DNA of 64,000 bases from Paraburkholderia susongensis (GTDB taxonomy: Bacteria > Pseudomonadota > Gammaproteobacteria > Burkholderiales > Burkholderiaceae): contig NZ_FXAT01000003.1 in the NCBI RefSeq assembly GCF_900177725.1, forward strand, positions 558,001 through 622,000. The letters are read 5' to 3'. Shown here piece by piece: positions 8,413 through 17,854 of this stretch (its first letter is position 1; each line of letters starts with the position of its first letter). The notes under the pieces are model-generated. The model ran no database searches. It was not told the origin of the DNA and worked only from the letters and a program-made list of their open reading frames with translations. Made by a program: the position numbers and the translations under genes.

Positions 8413-9579
8413 ATGAAGTCGGCATTGCGTTGGATCAGCGCGGCATTGGTCGCTACCGGGGTATCGGCTGCATGGAGCAACCATGCATTCGCGGACGTGA
8501 AAATCGGTGTCACGGTGTCGGCAACGGGGCCGGCCGCATCGCTCGGTATTCCGGAAAAGAACACGATTGCGCTGCTGCCCAAAGAGGTCGCGGGCCAGAA
8601 AATCGATTACATCGTGCTCGATGACGCAACCGATTCCACCCAGGCGGTCAAGAACGCCCGCAAGCTTACCAGCGAAGATCACGTCGACGCGCTGATCGGC
8701 TCGACCGTCGTGCCGAATTCGCTTGCCATGATCGACGTCGCCGCTGAAACCTCCACGCCGATGATCTCGATGGCCGCGGCCGCAGGTATCGTCGAACCGA
8801 TGGACGCGAAGCGTGCATGGGTCTTCAAGACGCCACAGAACGACATCCTGATGGCTACCGCGATCGCACAGCATATGGCGAATCACGGCGTGAAGACGGT
8901 TGCGTTCATCGGCTTTTCAGACGCATATGGCGAAAGCTGGTTCAAGGAATTCAGCAAGGCCGCCGATCTCGCGAAGATCAAGATCGTCGCGAACGAGCGT
9001 TTCGCGCGCAACGACGCATCGGTCACGGGCCAGGTGCTGAAGATGATGTCGCAGAACCCGGATGCGGTGCTGATCGCCGGGGCGGGCACACCGGCTGCGC
9101 TGCCGCAGAAAACGCTCAGGGAGCGCGGCTACAAGGGCAAGTACTATCAGACGCACGGCGTCGCGAACAACGACTTCCTGCGCGTGTGCGGCAAGGATTG
9201 CGAAGGCACGTGGCTGCCTGCCGGCCCGCTGCTCGTCGCCGATCAGCTGCCCGATTCGAACCCTGTGAAGAAAACCTCGCTTGCATACAAGCACGCGTAT
9301 GAAGCCGCTTATGGCGCAGGCTCGGTGTCGACGTTCGGCGGTCACGCCTGGGACGCGGGCTTGCTGTTGCAGCATGCGATCCCGCTCGCGCTGAAGAAGG
9401 GCCAGCCGGGCACGCCGGCGTTCCGCGAGGCGCTGCGCGCAGCGCTCGAAGGTACGAAGGACATGCCCGCGTCGCACGGCATCTTCAACATGAGCGCGAA
9501 CGACCACGCTGGTCTCGACCAGCGGGCGCGCGTGATGGTGCAGATCGTCGACGGCAAGTGGAAGCTGGCCGGCGACTGA
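8413..9579 (+). CDS. Liv-type ABC transporter periplasmic binding protein, paralogue 1
   Basis: The 388-residue protein has a signal peptide (cut near HAFA, residue 27) and a type I binding fold beginning DVKIGVTVSATGPAASLGIPEKNT. By eye it is roughly 70% identical to the protein encoded at 9970-11130. Both have the conserved Cys pair in RVCGKDCEG, likely a disulphide. It has its own promoter and operator upstream, a GAGGAG ribosome site and its own terminator, so it can be made independently of the permease operon. It should deliver ligand to the permeases at 11352-14196. The ligand is not determinable; the operator type hints at an aromatic or organic acid. Confidence 0.85.
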   Translation: MKSALRWISAALVATGVSAAWSNHAFADVKIGVTVSATGPAASLGIPEKNTIALLPKEVAGQKIDYIVLDDATDSTQAVKNARKLTSEDHVDALIGSTVVPNSLAMIDVAAETSTPMISMAAAAGIVEPMDAKRAWVFKTPQNDILMATAIAQHMANHGVKTVAFIGFSDAYGESWFKEFSKAADLAKIKIVANERFARNDASVTGQVLKMMSQNPDAVLIAGAGTPAALPQKTLRERGYKGKYYQTHGVANNDFLRVCGKDCEGTWLPAGPLLVADQLPDSNPVKKTSLAYKHAYEAAYGAGSVSTFGGHAWDAGLLLQHAIPLALKKGQPGTPAFREALRAALEGTKDMPASHGIFNMSANDHAGLDQRARVMVQIVDGKWKLAGD

Positions 9580-9969
9580 GCGGAGGCGAGGCGCGACAGG
9601 ATTCCATCGAAAAAGACGCGTGCGATTGACGCGTCTTTTTTATTGCCTGTGAAGCGGGAAAAGTGTGGTTCCGTTGCTTCAGGACAAACCCGCATTGGGC
9701 CCGCGCTCTATTGACCGTCGATGATGCAGAACGCAAACTACTAACATATTAGTGGTTTATGGAAACAGAAGCACGCCGGAGAAAGCGTGACCGTCGTAAC
9801 AGTAGTCGCCGTGATGGATGAGAGGAGCGGTATCCAACAGAACGAGCAAGGTATTCGCGCCGGGCAGGGAAAACCATGCTTGGCACACCTGAACTCGCTT
9901 ACTAGATTCAGACACCCGGCCCTCTAAGCCGGTTTACAGATAGCGCTTCAAAGCGTTTGGAGACTCGCA
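9580..9969 (+). other. intergenic stretch between the paralogous binding-protein genes
   Basis: After the terminator of the first gene no reading frame is credible. A short palindrome ACTAA-CATA-TTAGT sits at 9740-9753. A weak TTGACC at 9711-9716 might be a -35 element for the second gene, but no good -10 is at the right distance. The ACCGACC operator is not repeated here, so the two paralogues are probably regulated differently. Confidence 0.4.
9610..9644 (+). terminator. intrinsic terminator after binding protein 1
   Basis: Arms AAAAAGACGCG (9610-9620) and CGCGTCTTTTT (9630-9640) pair perfectly around a 9-base loop, ending in a T-rich run. It separates the two binding-protein genes transcriptionally. 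Confidence 0.8.
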
Positions 9970-11130
9970 ATGAAAAAGACAAGGCAATGGGTTCGCACCG
10001 GTATCGCAATGGCGCTGATGTGCGGCGCAGGTGCGGCGTTCGCGCAGGTGAAGATCGGCGTGACGTTGTCCACTACGGGGCCGGCTGCATCGCTCGGGAT
10101 TCCTGAGAAGAACACGATTGCGTTGCTGCCGAAGGAGATCGGCGGCAAGACCGTGCAGTACATCGTGCTCGACGACGGGTCCGACACCAGCAAGGCCGTG
10201 CAGAACACGCACAAGCTGATCGACGAAGACCACGTCGATGCGATCATCGGCTCGACCGTCACGCCGAATGCGCTCGCGATGCTCGATCCCGCCGCCGAAG
10301 GCAAGACGCCGGTGATCTCACTCGCGGCGTCGGCGGCAATCATCTCGCCGATGGACGCGAAGCGCGCATGGGCCTTCAAACCGCCGCAGAACGACAGCCT
10401 GATGGCCGACGCGATCGCCGATTACATGGCGCGCCACGGCGTGAAAACGGTCGGCTTCATCGGCTTTTCGGATGCCTACGGCGATAGCTGGAACACGACG
10501 TTCGACGCCGCGGCCAAAGCGCACAATCTGAAGATCGTCTCCAACGAGCGCTTTAACCGCACCGACGCCTCGGTGACGGGCCAGGTGCTGAAGACGATGG
10601 GCACGAATCCCGACGCGGTGCTGATCGCCGGCTCGGGCACGCCCGCGGCGCTGCCGGCCAGGACGCTCAAGGAGCGCGGCTACAAGGGCAAGATCTATCA
10701 GACGCACGGCGTCGCGAATAACGACTTCCTGCGCGTGTGCGGCAAGGATTGCGAGGGCGAGCTGCTGCCGGCCGGCCCGATTCTCGTCGTCGATCAGTTG
10801 CCGGATTCGAACCCGGTGAAGAAGTCGTCGGAAGCCTACAAGAACGCGTACGAGAAAGCCTATGGCGCGGGCTCGGTGGCGACCTTCGGCGGTCACGCAT
10901 GGGATGCCGGCCAGATGCTGCAGGCCGCGATTCCGGTCGCACTGAAGACCGCGCAGCCGGGCACGCCCGAGTTCCGCGTAGCGTTGCGCAGCGCGCTTGA
11001 AAACATCAAGGAGCTGCCGGTGTCGCACGGCATCATGAACACCACGCCGACCGACCACAACGGCCTCGACAAGCGCGCACGCGTGATCGTGGAGGTTGTC
11101 GACGGCAAGTGGAAGCTGCAGAACGACTAA
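9970..11130 (+). CDS. Liv-type ABC transporter periplasmic binding protein, paralogue 2
   Basis: The 386-residue protein has a signal peptide (cut near AAFA, residue 25) and the same fold as its upstream paralogue, with long identical blocks such as GYKGK-YQTHGVANNDFLRVCGKDCEG and DQLPDSNPVKK. The Cys pair is kept. Differences cluster in the N-terminal lobe and the C-terminal third, where ligand preference could diverge. A GGAG site precedes the ATG. It is followed by two hairpins, the second terminator-like, before the permease genes. Confidence 0.85.
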   Translation: MKKTRQWVRTGIAMALMCGAGAAFAQVKIGVTLSTTGPAASLGIPEKNTIALLPKEIGGKTVQYIVLDDGSDTSKAVQNTHKLIDEDHVDAIIGSTVTPNALAMLDPAAEGKTPVISLAASAAIISPMDAKRAWAFKPPQNDSLMADAIADYMARHGVKTVGFIGFSDAYGDSWNTTFDAAAKAHNLKIVSNERFNRTDASVTGQVLKTMGTNPDAVLIAGSGTPAALPARTLKERGYKGKIYQTHGVANNDFLRVCGKDCEGELLPAGPILVVDQLPDSNPVKKSSEAYKNAYEKAYGAGSVATFGGHAWDAGQMLQAAIPVALKTAQPGTPEFRVALRSALENIKELPVSHGIMNTTPTDHNGLDKRARVIVEVVDGKWKLQND

Positions 11131-11195
11131 AGACCATAAACAAAGACAACAAGCGGTACGCGCCTCTCGCGCAATCTGCGGTGCATGACGCCGCA

Positions 11196-11263
11196 TTGCC
11201 ATTGTGTTCGATGACAATGGCAACGACCGCCGCGCCCGGACACGGCGCGGCGGTTGTCTTTTC
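11196..11263 (+). terminator. tandem hairpins, the second terminator-like, before the permease genes
   Basis: Hairpin 1 has perfect arms TTGCCATTGT (11196-11205) and ACAATGGCAA (11214-11223). Hairpin 2 has 14-base arms at 11223-11236 and 11244-11257 with one mismatch, followed by CTTTT. Together they probably reduce read-through from the binding-protein gene into the permease genes. Confidence 0.65.
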
Positions 11264-11351
11264 AGACATTGCAGGTTGATGGACGGCCACCGGCCGCGCC
11301 GTCACGACTGTCTCCCGGTTTTTCGATTTCGACGCTTCAGGACGAGGAAGT

Positions 11352-12407
11352 ATGGATCTATCAATTGCGGCGATCCTCGCGCAGGACGGCATCACCACCG
11401 GCGCGATCTACGCGCTGCTGGCGCTTGCGCTGGTGCTGGTGTTCTCCGTGACGCGGGTGATCTTCATCCCGCAGGGGGAGTTCGTTTCGTACGGCGCGTT
11501 GACGCTCGCCGCACTGCAGACGCAGAAATTTCCGGCCACCTGCTGGCTGCTGATGGCGATGGGCGCCGCGTGCTTCGTCGTCGAGACGGCGGCGGTGTTG
11601 CGGCATGCCGAGCGGCGGCGCCATGCGGTGCGCACGCTGCCGGTGCTGGCGGGGAAGTATCTGCTGTTTCCGATTGCGGTGTATGCGCTCACGCGAGGCA
11701 TTTTCCTGCAACCGCTGCCGATGATCGTGCAGATCGCATTGACGCTGCTGATCGTGATTCCGATGGGACCGTTCGTCTACCGGCTCGCGTATGAGCCGAT
11801 CGCGGAGGCCACCACGCTGCTGCTGCTGATCGTCGCGGTGGCCGTGCACTTCGCGATGGTCGGCCTCGGGCTCGTGATGTTCGGCGCGGAAGGCTCGCGC
11901 ACCAATGCATTTTCGGACGCGACGTTCAATGTGGGCAGCCTGTCGATCTCCGGGCAGAGCCTGTGGGTGATCGGCACCGCGGTCGTGCTGATCGGGGCGC
12001 TGTATCTGTACTTCGATCGCTCGATCTCGGGCAAGGCCTTGCGCGCAACCTCGGTGAACCGGCTCGGTGCGCGGCTCGTCGGCATCGGCACGACGCAGGC
12101 GGGGCGCCTCGCGTTCACGCTCGCGGCGGGGCTCGGCGCGCTGTGCGGCATCCTCGTTGCGCCGCTCACCACGATCTACTACGACTCGGGCTTCCTGATC
12201 GGTCTGAAGGGCTTCGTGGGGGCGATTATCGGCGGCCTGGTCAGTTATCCGCTGGCGGCGGCCGGCTCGATCCTGGTCGGTCTGCTGGAGTCGTATTCAT
12301 CATTCTGGGCGAGTGCCTATAAGGAAGTGATCGTGTTCACGCTGATCATCCCGGTGCTGCTCTGGCGCAGTCTTGCCAGCCCGCATGCCGAAGAGGAAGA
12401 GGAGTGA
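11352..12407 (+). CDS. livH: Liv-type ABC transporter permease (LivH family), enlarged
   Basis: A membrane protein of 351 residues, about 50 longer than typical LivH. It opens with the LivH-like segment GITTGAIYALLALALVLVFSVTRVIFIPQGEFVSYGAL. Extra hydrophobic segments lie around residues 65-140, including an Arg/His-rich cytoplasmic-looking patch HAERRRHAVR. The conserved contact loop FVGAIIGGLVSYPLAAAGS is near the C-terminus. Start at 11352 follows AGGACGAGGAAGT. It lies 5 bases before the fused permease-ATPase gene and should form a heterodimer with the LivM part of that protein. Confidence 0.82.
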   Translation: MDLSIAAILAQDGITTGAIYALLALALVLVFSVTRVIFIPQGEFVSYGALTLAALQTQKFPATCWLLMAMGAACFVVETAAVLRHAERRRHAVRTLPVLAGKYLLFPIAVYALTRGIFLQPLPMIVQIALTLLIVIPMGPFVYRLAYEPIAEATTLLLLIVAVAVHFAMVGLGLVMFGAEGSRTNAFSDATFNVGSLSISGQSLWVIGTAVVLIGALYLYFDRSISGKALRATSVNRLGARLVGIGTTQAGRLAFTLAAGLGALCGILVAPLTTIYYDSGFLIGLKGFVGAIIGGLVSYPLAAAGSILVGLLESYSSFWASAYKEVIVFTLIIPVLLWRSLASPHAEEEEE

Positions 12408-12411
12408 CGCG

Positions 12412-14196
12412 ATGAAACGGATCATGCAAAAGAAGTTCTTCTGGCTGTTCCTCGTGGTGCTGTTCGCGTTGCCCGTGCTGCCGCATCCGATCCACGTGCC
12501 TGAGTACTGGGTCACGCTGCTGAACTACATCGGCCTGTATTCGATCGTCGCGATCGGCCTCGTGCTGCTGACCGGCATCGGCGGGATGACGAGCTTCGGG
12601 CAGGCGGCGTTCGTCGGCATCGGCGCTTACGCGACCGCGTATCTGACGACGAGTTACGGTGTCTCGCCTTGGCTCGCGCTGATCGCGGGTGTGATCGTGA
12701 CGGCGTTGATCGCGCTGATGCTCGGCCTCGTGACGATGCGGCTGTCCGGCCACTTCCTGCCGCTCGGCACGATCGCGTGGGGGCTTGCGCTGTTCTACCT
12801 GTTCGGCAATCTCGACATGCTCGGCAAGTACGACGGCATCAACGGCATTCCGGTGCTCAATGTTTTTGGGATCAACCTCGAGTCCGGCCGCCATATCTAC
12901 TACCTGATCTGGGTGGTCGTGCTCGGCGCGGTCATCTCTGTTCAGAATCTGCTTAATAGCCGGCCCGGCCGCGCGATTCGCGCGCTGCGGGGCGGCGGCC
13001 TGATGGCCGAGGCGATGGGCGTCAATACGGGCTGGATGCGCGTCGTGATCTTCGTCTATGCGGCGGTGCTCGCGTCGGTGTCAGGCTTTCTGTATGCGCA
13101 TTTGCAGCGCGCGGTGAATCCGACGCCGTTCGGTCTGAATCACGGCATCGAATTCCTGTTCATGGCGGTGGTGGGGGGCGTTTCGCACGTGTGGGGCGCG
13201 GTGCTCGGCGCGGCGATCCTGACCGTGCTGCAGGATTATCTGCAAACGCTGCTGCCGAAGCTGCTCGGCGAAAACGGCAACTTCGAAGTGATCGTGTTCG
13301 GCATTCTGATGGTGCTGCTTCTGCAATACGCGCGGCAGGGCGTGTGGCCGTTCGTCGCGCGCTTTTTTCCTCGTGGCCCGCGCGCGCATCTCGCGGATCA
13401 TGCCGAGCCGTTGCCGCAACGCAGCAGGCCGCAGACAGGTGAAAACCTGCTCACGGTGAACAAGGCGCGCAAGCAGTTCGGCGGCCTCGTCGCGGTGAAC
13501 GACGTGAGCTTCGAGGTGAAGGCGGGACAGATCATCGGATTGATCGGCCCGAACGGCGCCGGCAAGTCGACCACCTTCAACCTCGTGACCGGCGTGCTGC
13601 AGGCGACGAGCGGCGAGATCACGTTTCGCGGCGAGCGCATCGATGCGCTCAGTTCACGTGAAATCGTCAAGCGCGGGATCGGCCGCACGTTCCAGCACGT
13701 CAAGCTGCTGTCCGGCATGACGGTGCTCGAGAATGTCGCGATCGGCGCGCATCTGCGAGGTCATGCGGGCGTCTGGCGCAGCGTTGTGCGGCTGAATAGT
13801 GCGGAAGAAGCACGCCTGATGGCTGAGGCGGCCCGGCAGATTCGCCGGGTCGGGCTCGAACAGCATATGTATGACGAGGCTGGCAGTCTCGCGCTCGGCC
13901 AGCAGCGGATTCTCGAGATTGCTCGCGCGCTCTGTTGCGACCCGACACTGCTGTTGCTCGACGAACCGGCTGCCGGTCTGCGTTATCAGGAGAAGCTGCA
14001 CCTCGCCGATCTGCTGCGCCGTTTGAAGGCTGAAGGGATGAGCGTGCTGCTGGTCGAGCACGACATGGATTTCGTGATGAATCTCACCGATCGCCTCGTG
14101 GTGATGGAGTTCGGCACGCGAATCGCGGAAGGTTTGCCGCAGGAGGTGCAGCAGGATCCGGCGGTGCTCGAAGCGTATCTGGGCGGGGTGGAGTGA
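12412..14196 (+). CDS. fused Liv-type permease-ATPase (LivM-LivG)
   Basis: The 594-residue protein joins two usually separate subunits. Residues 1-330 are a LivM-type permease with [19 protein letters not shown] near 45-65 and the contact loop [19 protein letters not shown] short charged linker follows. From about 345 it is a LivG-type ATPase with Walker [10 protein letters not shown] at 379-387, signature LALGQQR and Walker [11 protein letters not shown]. The start at 12412 follows AGAGGAG; upstream in-frame codons extend into livH and are not used. No frameshift separates the domains, so the fusion is real. Permease-ATPase fusions occur in some Liv-type importers of proteobacteria. Confidence 0.88.
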   Translation: MKRIMQKKFFWLFLVVLFALPVLPHPIHVPEYWVTLLNYIGLYSIVAIGLVLLTGIGGMTSFGQAAFVGIGAYATAYLTTSYGVSPWLALIAGVIVTALIALMLGLVTMRLSGHFLPLGTIAWGLALFYLFGNLDMLGKYDGINGIPVLNVFGINLESGRHIYYLIWVVVLGAVISVQNLLNSRPGRAIRALRGGGLMAEAMGVNTGWMRVVIFVYAAVLASVSGFLYAHLQRAVNPTPFGLNHGIEFLFMAVVGGVSHVWGAVLGAAILTVLQDYLQTLLPKLLGENGNFEVIVFGILMVLLLQYARQGVWPFVARFFPRGPRAHLADHAEPLPQRSRPQTGENLLTVNKARKQFGGLVAVNDVSFEVKAGQIIGLIGPNGAGKSTTFNLVTGVLQATSGEITFRGERIDALSSREIVKRGIGRTFQHVKLLSGMTVLENVAIGAHLRGHAGVWRSVVRLNSAEEARLMAEAARQIRRVGLEQHMYDEAGSLALGQQRILEIARALCCDPTLLLLDEPAAGLRYQEKLHLADLLRRLKAEGMSVLLVEHDMDFVMNLTDRLVVMEFGTRIAEGLPQEVQQDPAVLEAYLGGVE

Positions 14197-14969
14197 TGGA
14201 GAGCGCAATGAATGCAGGAGCGGCCGGCGTGCCGATTCTCGGCGTGGACGGTTTGTCGGTCCGCTACGGCAAGGTCGAGGCGCTGCACAGCGCGGCGATC
14301 CAGGTGCGGGCGGGGCAGATCGTTTCGGTGATCGGTCCGAATGGTGCAGGCAAGTCCACGCTGTTGAACGCGATCATGGGCGCATTACCGAGCACCGGTC
14401 ATGCGAAGGGCGCGATCAACTATCAAGGCGAGGACGTCAGCGCGATACCCGTCGAGAAGCGGGTCGCGCGCGGCATGTGTCTGGTGCCCGAAAAGCGTGA
14501 GCTGTTCGCGTCGATGACGGTCGAGGACAACCTTGTGCTCGGTGCCTACCGGCGCAAGCGGGCAGGGGAGCGCAATTTTCTCGATCAGCTCGAACCGGTG
14601 TTCGAACTGTTTCCACGGCTGAAGGAGCGTCGCAAGCAGGCGGCTGGCACGTTGTCTGGCGGCGAGCGGCAGATGCTGGCGGTCGGCCGGGCGCTGATGG
14701 GCAAGCCCGACCTTCTGATGCTCGACGAGCCGAGCCTCGGTCTCGCGCCGCTGATCGTGAAGGAGATTTTCCACATCATTAGCGCACTGCGACAGACGGG
14801 GGTGGCGACGCTGCTGATCGAGCAGAACGCGCGCGCCGCGCTGCAGATCTCCGACTACGGCTATGTGCTCGAAACCGGCGAACTGGCTTTGGAAGGACCC
14901 GCAGCGGATCTTGCGCAAAATCCGCGCGTGATCGAAACCTATCTCGGTCTGGCGAAAAAAGTGGCGTAG
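14196..14969 (+). CDS. livF: Liv-type ABC transporter ATPase (LivF family)
   Basis: Second ATPase of the importer, 257 residues from the ATG that overlaps the previous stop by one base. A GTG three bases earlier and an ATG at 14208 are alternatives. It has canonical Walker [10 protein letters not shown] with Lys, signature TLSGGERQ, Walker [10 protein letters not shown] and the LivF EQN switch. It is the last gene of the operon; transcription ends at a perfect palindromic terminator that also holds a parS sequence. Confidence 0.87.
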   Translation: MESAMNAGAAGVPILGVDGLSVRYGKVEALHSAAIQVRAGQIVSVIGPNGAGKSTLLNAIMGALPSTGHAKGAINYQGEDVSAIPVEKRVARGMCLVPEKRELFASMTVEDNLVLGAYRRKRAGERNFLDQLEPVFELFPRLKERRKQAAGTLSGGERQMLAVGRALMGKPDLLMLDEPSLGLAPLIVKEIFHIISALRQTGVATLLIEQNARAALQISDYGYVLETGELALEGPAADLAQNPRVIETYLGLAKKVA

Positions 14970-15001
14970 CTCCGTATTTTTTATCGGCTGCCGTCATTTT
15001 T

Positions 15002-15036
15002 AGCGGTGTGTTTCACGTGAAACACACCGCTTTTTT
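15002..15036 (+). terminator. perfect palindromic terminator containing parS
   Basis: The 15-base arms at 15002-15016 and 15017-15031 form a perfect 30-bp palindrome, followed by TTTTTT. In RNA this gives a long stem with T-run, the end of the livF transcript. Its centre is the 16-bp parS at 15009-15024. Confidence 0.8.
15009..15024. promoter_or_regulatory. parS: parS centromere site 1
   Basis: TGTTTCACGTGAAACA is an exact match to the conserved bacterial chromosomal parS, the ParB-binding and CTPase-loading site. It lies about 3.6 kb from parB. A second identical copy is at 16561-16576. Confidence 0.92.
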
Positions 15037-15081
15037 ATTGATTAGCCATTCGGACGAAATTCGGGCCTAAACCGAACCCGT

Positions 15082-15087
15082 TATAAT
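15082..15087 (+). promoter_or_regulatory. putative -10 element upstream of mnmG
   Basis: A perfect TATAAT lies 55 bases before the mnmG start. The -35 region at the proper distance is poor, so only the -10 is asserted. Confidence 0.4.
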
Positions 15088-15142
15088 TCGCCCATACATT
15101 TCCTTTGAAGGCTCACGCGACGATCTGGCGTGAGATCTCGCG

Positions 15143-17101
15143 ATGCTTTTTCCCACAGAATTTGACGTAATCGTCGTCGGCGGTGGTCATGCCGGTACTG
15201 AGGCCGCTTTGGCGTCGGCGCGCATGGGCAACAAGACGCTGTTGTTGACCCATAACATCGAAACGCTCGGTCAGATGAGCTGCAATCCGTCGATCGGCGG
15301 CATTGGCAAGGGCCATCTGGTCAAAGAAGTCGACGCGCTCGGCGGTGCAATGGCGGCCGCAACCGACGAAAGCGGCATCCAGTTTCGGATCCTGAATTCG
15401 TCGAAAGGGCCGGCGGTCCGGGCGACGCGTGCTCAGGCAGACCGTGTGCTGTACAAGGCTGCTATCAGGCATCGGTTGGAAAATCAGCCGAACCTGTGGC
15501 TGTTCCAGCAGGCTGTCGACGATCTGATGGTGGAAGGCGATCGGGTGGTCGGCGCTGTCACGCAGGTCGGGATTCGTTTCAGGGCGCGCGCAGTCGTGCT
15601 GACGGCTGGGACGTTCCTCGACGGCAAGATTCACGTGGGCCTGAACAACTACACCGGTGGCCGTGCGGGCGATCCGGCGGCGGTCTCACTGTCCGCACGG
15701 CTCAAGGAACTGAAGCTGCCGCAAGGGCGGCTCAAGACCGGTACGCCGCCCCGCATCGACGGCCGGACGATCGATTTCTCGCAACTCGAAGAGCAGCCGG
15801 GCGATCTGGACCCAGTGCCGGTGTTCTCGTTCCTTGGGCGCGTCGATCAGCATCCGCGGCAAGTGCCGTGTTGGGTCACGCATACGAACGCCCGCACGCA
15901 TGACATCATCCGCAATGGTCTCGACCGGTCGCCGATGTACACCGGCGTGATCGAAGGGGTGGGGCCGCGCTACTGTCCGTCTATCGAAGACAAGATTCAC
16001 CGCTTTGCGTCGAAAGAATCGCATCAGATTTTCCTGGAACCGGAAGGGCTGACGACCAACGAGTTTTATCCGAACGGGATTTCCACGAGCTTGCCGTTCG
16101 ACGTACAGCTGGAACTGGTGCGCTCGATGCGCGGGCTGGAGCACGCGCACATTCTGCGGCCCGGCTATGCGATCGAGTACGATTATTTCGATCCGCGTGG
16201 GCTGAAGGCGTCGCTGGAAACCAAGGTCATCAACGGGCTGTTCTTTGCCGGGCAGATCAACGGCACGACCGGCTATGAAGAGGCAGCGGCGCAAGGTCTG
16301 CTGGCAGGTATCAACGCCGGTTTGCAGGTGCAAGGCAAGGAGGCATGGTGCCCGCGCCGCGATCAGGCTTACCTGGGCGTACTGGTCGATGATCTGGTCA
16401 CGCGTGGCGTGTCCGAGCCGTACCGGATGTTCACAAGCCGCGCCGAATATCGTCTGAGCCTGCGCGAAGACAACGCCGACATGCGCTTGACCGAAGTCGG
16501 CCGCGAGCTTGGCGTGATCGACGACGTTCGTTGGGATGCTTTCAGCCGCAAGCGCGACGCTGTTTCACGTGAAACAGAGCGTCTTCGTACAACGTGGGTC
16601 AATCCTAAGACGTTATCCGCCGACGAAGCGACGGCCTTGCTCGGCAAGCCGATCGATCACGAGTACAGCCTCGCGGACCTGCTGCGCCGCCCGGGCGTTA
16701 GCTACGACGGTGTCTGCGGCTTGCGTGCCGGCACGTGCGGCGCGCCTGAAGTGCTTGCTGAAGATGAAGTGCTGCTCGCTCAGATCAAGGAACAGATCGA
16801 GATCGGCATCAAATACCAAGGCTATATCGACCGCCAGGCCGGTGAGATCGAGCGGAACGAGGCGCACGAAAACACGCGTCTGCCCGAAGGGCTGGACTAC
16901 GCGGAGGTTCGTGGGCTGTCGTTCGAGGCACGCCAGAAGCTGATGCAGTTCCGGCCGGAGACGATCGGCCAGGCTTCCCGCATCTCGGGCATCACGCCGG
17001 CGGCCATCTCGCTGCTCATGGTTCATTTGAAGCGAGGCCTCGGTCGTCGTCCGACGAAACCCGCCGAGTCCGGTACCGACAGCAAGCCGGTGGCGCAATG
17101 A
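15143..17101 (+). CDS. mnmG: tRNA uridine-34 carboxymethylaminomethyl-modifying enzyme MnmG
   Basis: The 652-residue FAD protein forms a complex with MnmE that installs the cmnm5 group at the wobble uridine of several tRNAs. It has the FAD motif [10 protein letters not shown] at 13-22, the GidA block [22 protein letters not shown], the second signature [18 protein letters not shown], and the usual C-terminal helical domain. Length is as expected. It shares an ATGA overlap with rsmG. An exact parS site sits within the coding sequence at 16561-16576, encoding the AVSRETE segment, so this part of the gene carries both protein and centromere information. Confidence 0.97.
   Translation: MLFPTEFDVIVVGGGHAGTEAALASARMGNKTLLLTHNIETLGQMSCNPSIGGIGKGHLVKEVDALGGAMAAATDESGIQFRILNSSKGPAVRATRAQADRVLYKAAIRHRLENQPNLWLFQQAVDDLMVEGDRVVGAVTQVGIRFRARAVVLTAGTFLDGKIHVGLNNYTGGRAGDPAAVSLSARLKELKLPQGRLKTGTPPRIDGRTIDFSQLEEQPGDLDPVPVFSFLGRVDQHPRQVPCWVTHTNARTHDIIRNGLDRSPMYTGVIEGVGPRYCPSIEDKIHRFASKESHQIFLEPEGLTTNEFYPNGISTSLPFDVQLELVRSMRGLEHAHILRPGYAIEYDYFDPRGLKASLETKVINGLFFAGQINGTTGYEEAAAQGLLAGINAGLQVQGKEAWCPRRDQAYLGVLVDDLVTRGVSEPYRMFTSRAEYRLSLREDNADMRLTEVGRELGVIDDVRWDAFSRKRDAVSRETERLRTTWVNPKTLSADEATALLGKPIDHEYSLADLLRRPGVSYDGVCGLRAGTCGAPEVLAEDEVLLAQIKEQIEIGIKYQGYIDRQAGEIERNEAHENTRLPEGLDYAEVRGLSFEARQKLMQFRPETIGQASRISGITPAAISLLMVHLKRGLGRRPTKPAESGTDSKPVAQ
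16561..16576. promoter_or_regulatory. parS: parS centromere site 2, inside mnmG
   Basis: A second exact TGTTTCACGTGAAACA, 1552 bases from the first and about 1.3 kb before parA. It lies in the mnmG coding sequence. Two identical sites near parAB indicate the partition centre of the main chromosome. Confidence 0.92.
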
Positions 17102-17781
17102 CGGCAGGGCAGAAGCGTGTCGACCAGCCGGCATTGGCGTCGCTGCTGGCGGACGGCGTTCGTGAGCTGGGCCTCGATCTCGGCGATGCCCAGCAGCGCA
17201 AGTTGCTCGATTACGTCGCGCTGCTGGCGAAATGGAACGCGGTCTACAACCTGACGGCGATTCGCGATCCGCGGCAGATGCTGATCCAGCACATCCTCGA
17301 TTCGCTTTCGATCGTGCCGCACCTCGCGTCGCGCGGCCCGTCTTCGGTGCTCGACGTTGGTTCTGGCGGCGGCCTGCCTGGCATCGTGTTGGCGATCGTG
17401 CTGCCCGAATGGACCGTCACCACGAACGATATCGTTCATAAAAAGACGGCTTTCCAGGCGCAGGCCAAGGTAGAGCTCGGCCTCACGAATCTGTCGGTCG
17501 TGACGGGCCGGGTCGAGACGTTGCGGCCCGGTGCCGAAGTGCCGGCAAAGTTCGACGTAATTGTCTCGCGTGCATTCGCAGAACTCTCGGATTTCGTTAC
17601 ACTGGCCCGTCATCTGGTTGCGGAGCAGGGCGCGATCTGGGCGATGAAAGGTGTGCGGCCGGATGGCGAAGTTGAACGTTTGCCGGCGGGCGCGCACGTG
17701 GAACAGGTCATCCGGCTGAACGTGCCGTTTCTCGACGCCGAACGGCATTTGCTCAAGGTTCGGGTGGGCGCCGAAAGCTGA
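17098..17781 (+). CDS. rsmG: 16S rRNA (guanine-527-N7) methyltransferase
   Basis: The 227-residue RsmG (GidB) uses S-adenosylmethionine to methylate G527 of 16S rRNA. The SAM-binding motif [17 protein letters not shown] lies around residues 84-100, and the family-typical segment [20 protein letters not shown] around 44-63. Its start overlaps the mnmG stop, and parA follows after 73 bases. This mnmG-rsmG-parA-parB order is common near bacterial origins. Confidence 0.96.
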   Translation: MTAGQKRVDQPALASLLADGVRELGLDLGDAQQRKLLDYVALLAKWNAVYNLTAIRDPRQMLIQHILDSLSIVPHLASRGPSSVLDVGSGGGLPGIVLAIVLPEWTVTTNDIVHKKTAFQAQAKVELGLTNLSVVTGRVETLRPGAEVPAKFDVIVSRAFAELSDFVTLARHLVAEQGAIWAMKGVRPDGEVERLPAGAHVEQVIRLNVPFLDAERHLLKVRVGAES

Positions 17782-17854
17782 CGGTCCACTTCCACGACAG
17801 CCGGCATCCCCAACGATTTTCACTTCATCAAGCAGCAAAAGGGACACACCAACG

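Noticed and set aside
13653-13662. TTCACGTGAA core in the fused permease-ATPase gene, reminiscent of parS.
   Set aside because: Only 11 of 16 positions match parS; the outer TG/CA and flanking T bases are missing, so ParB binding is unlikely.
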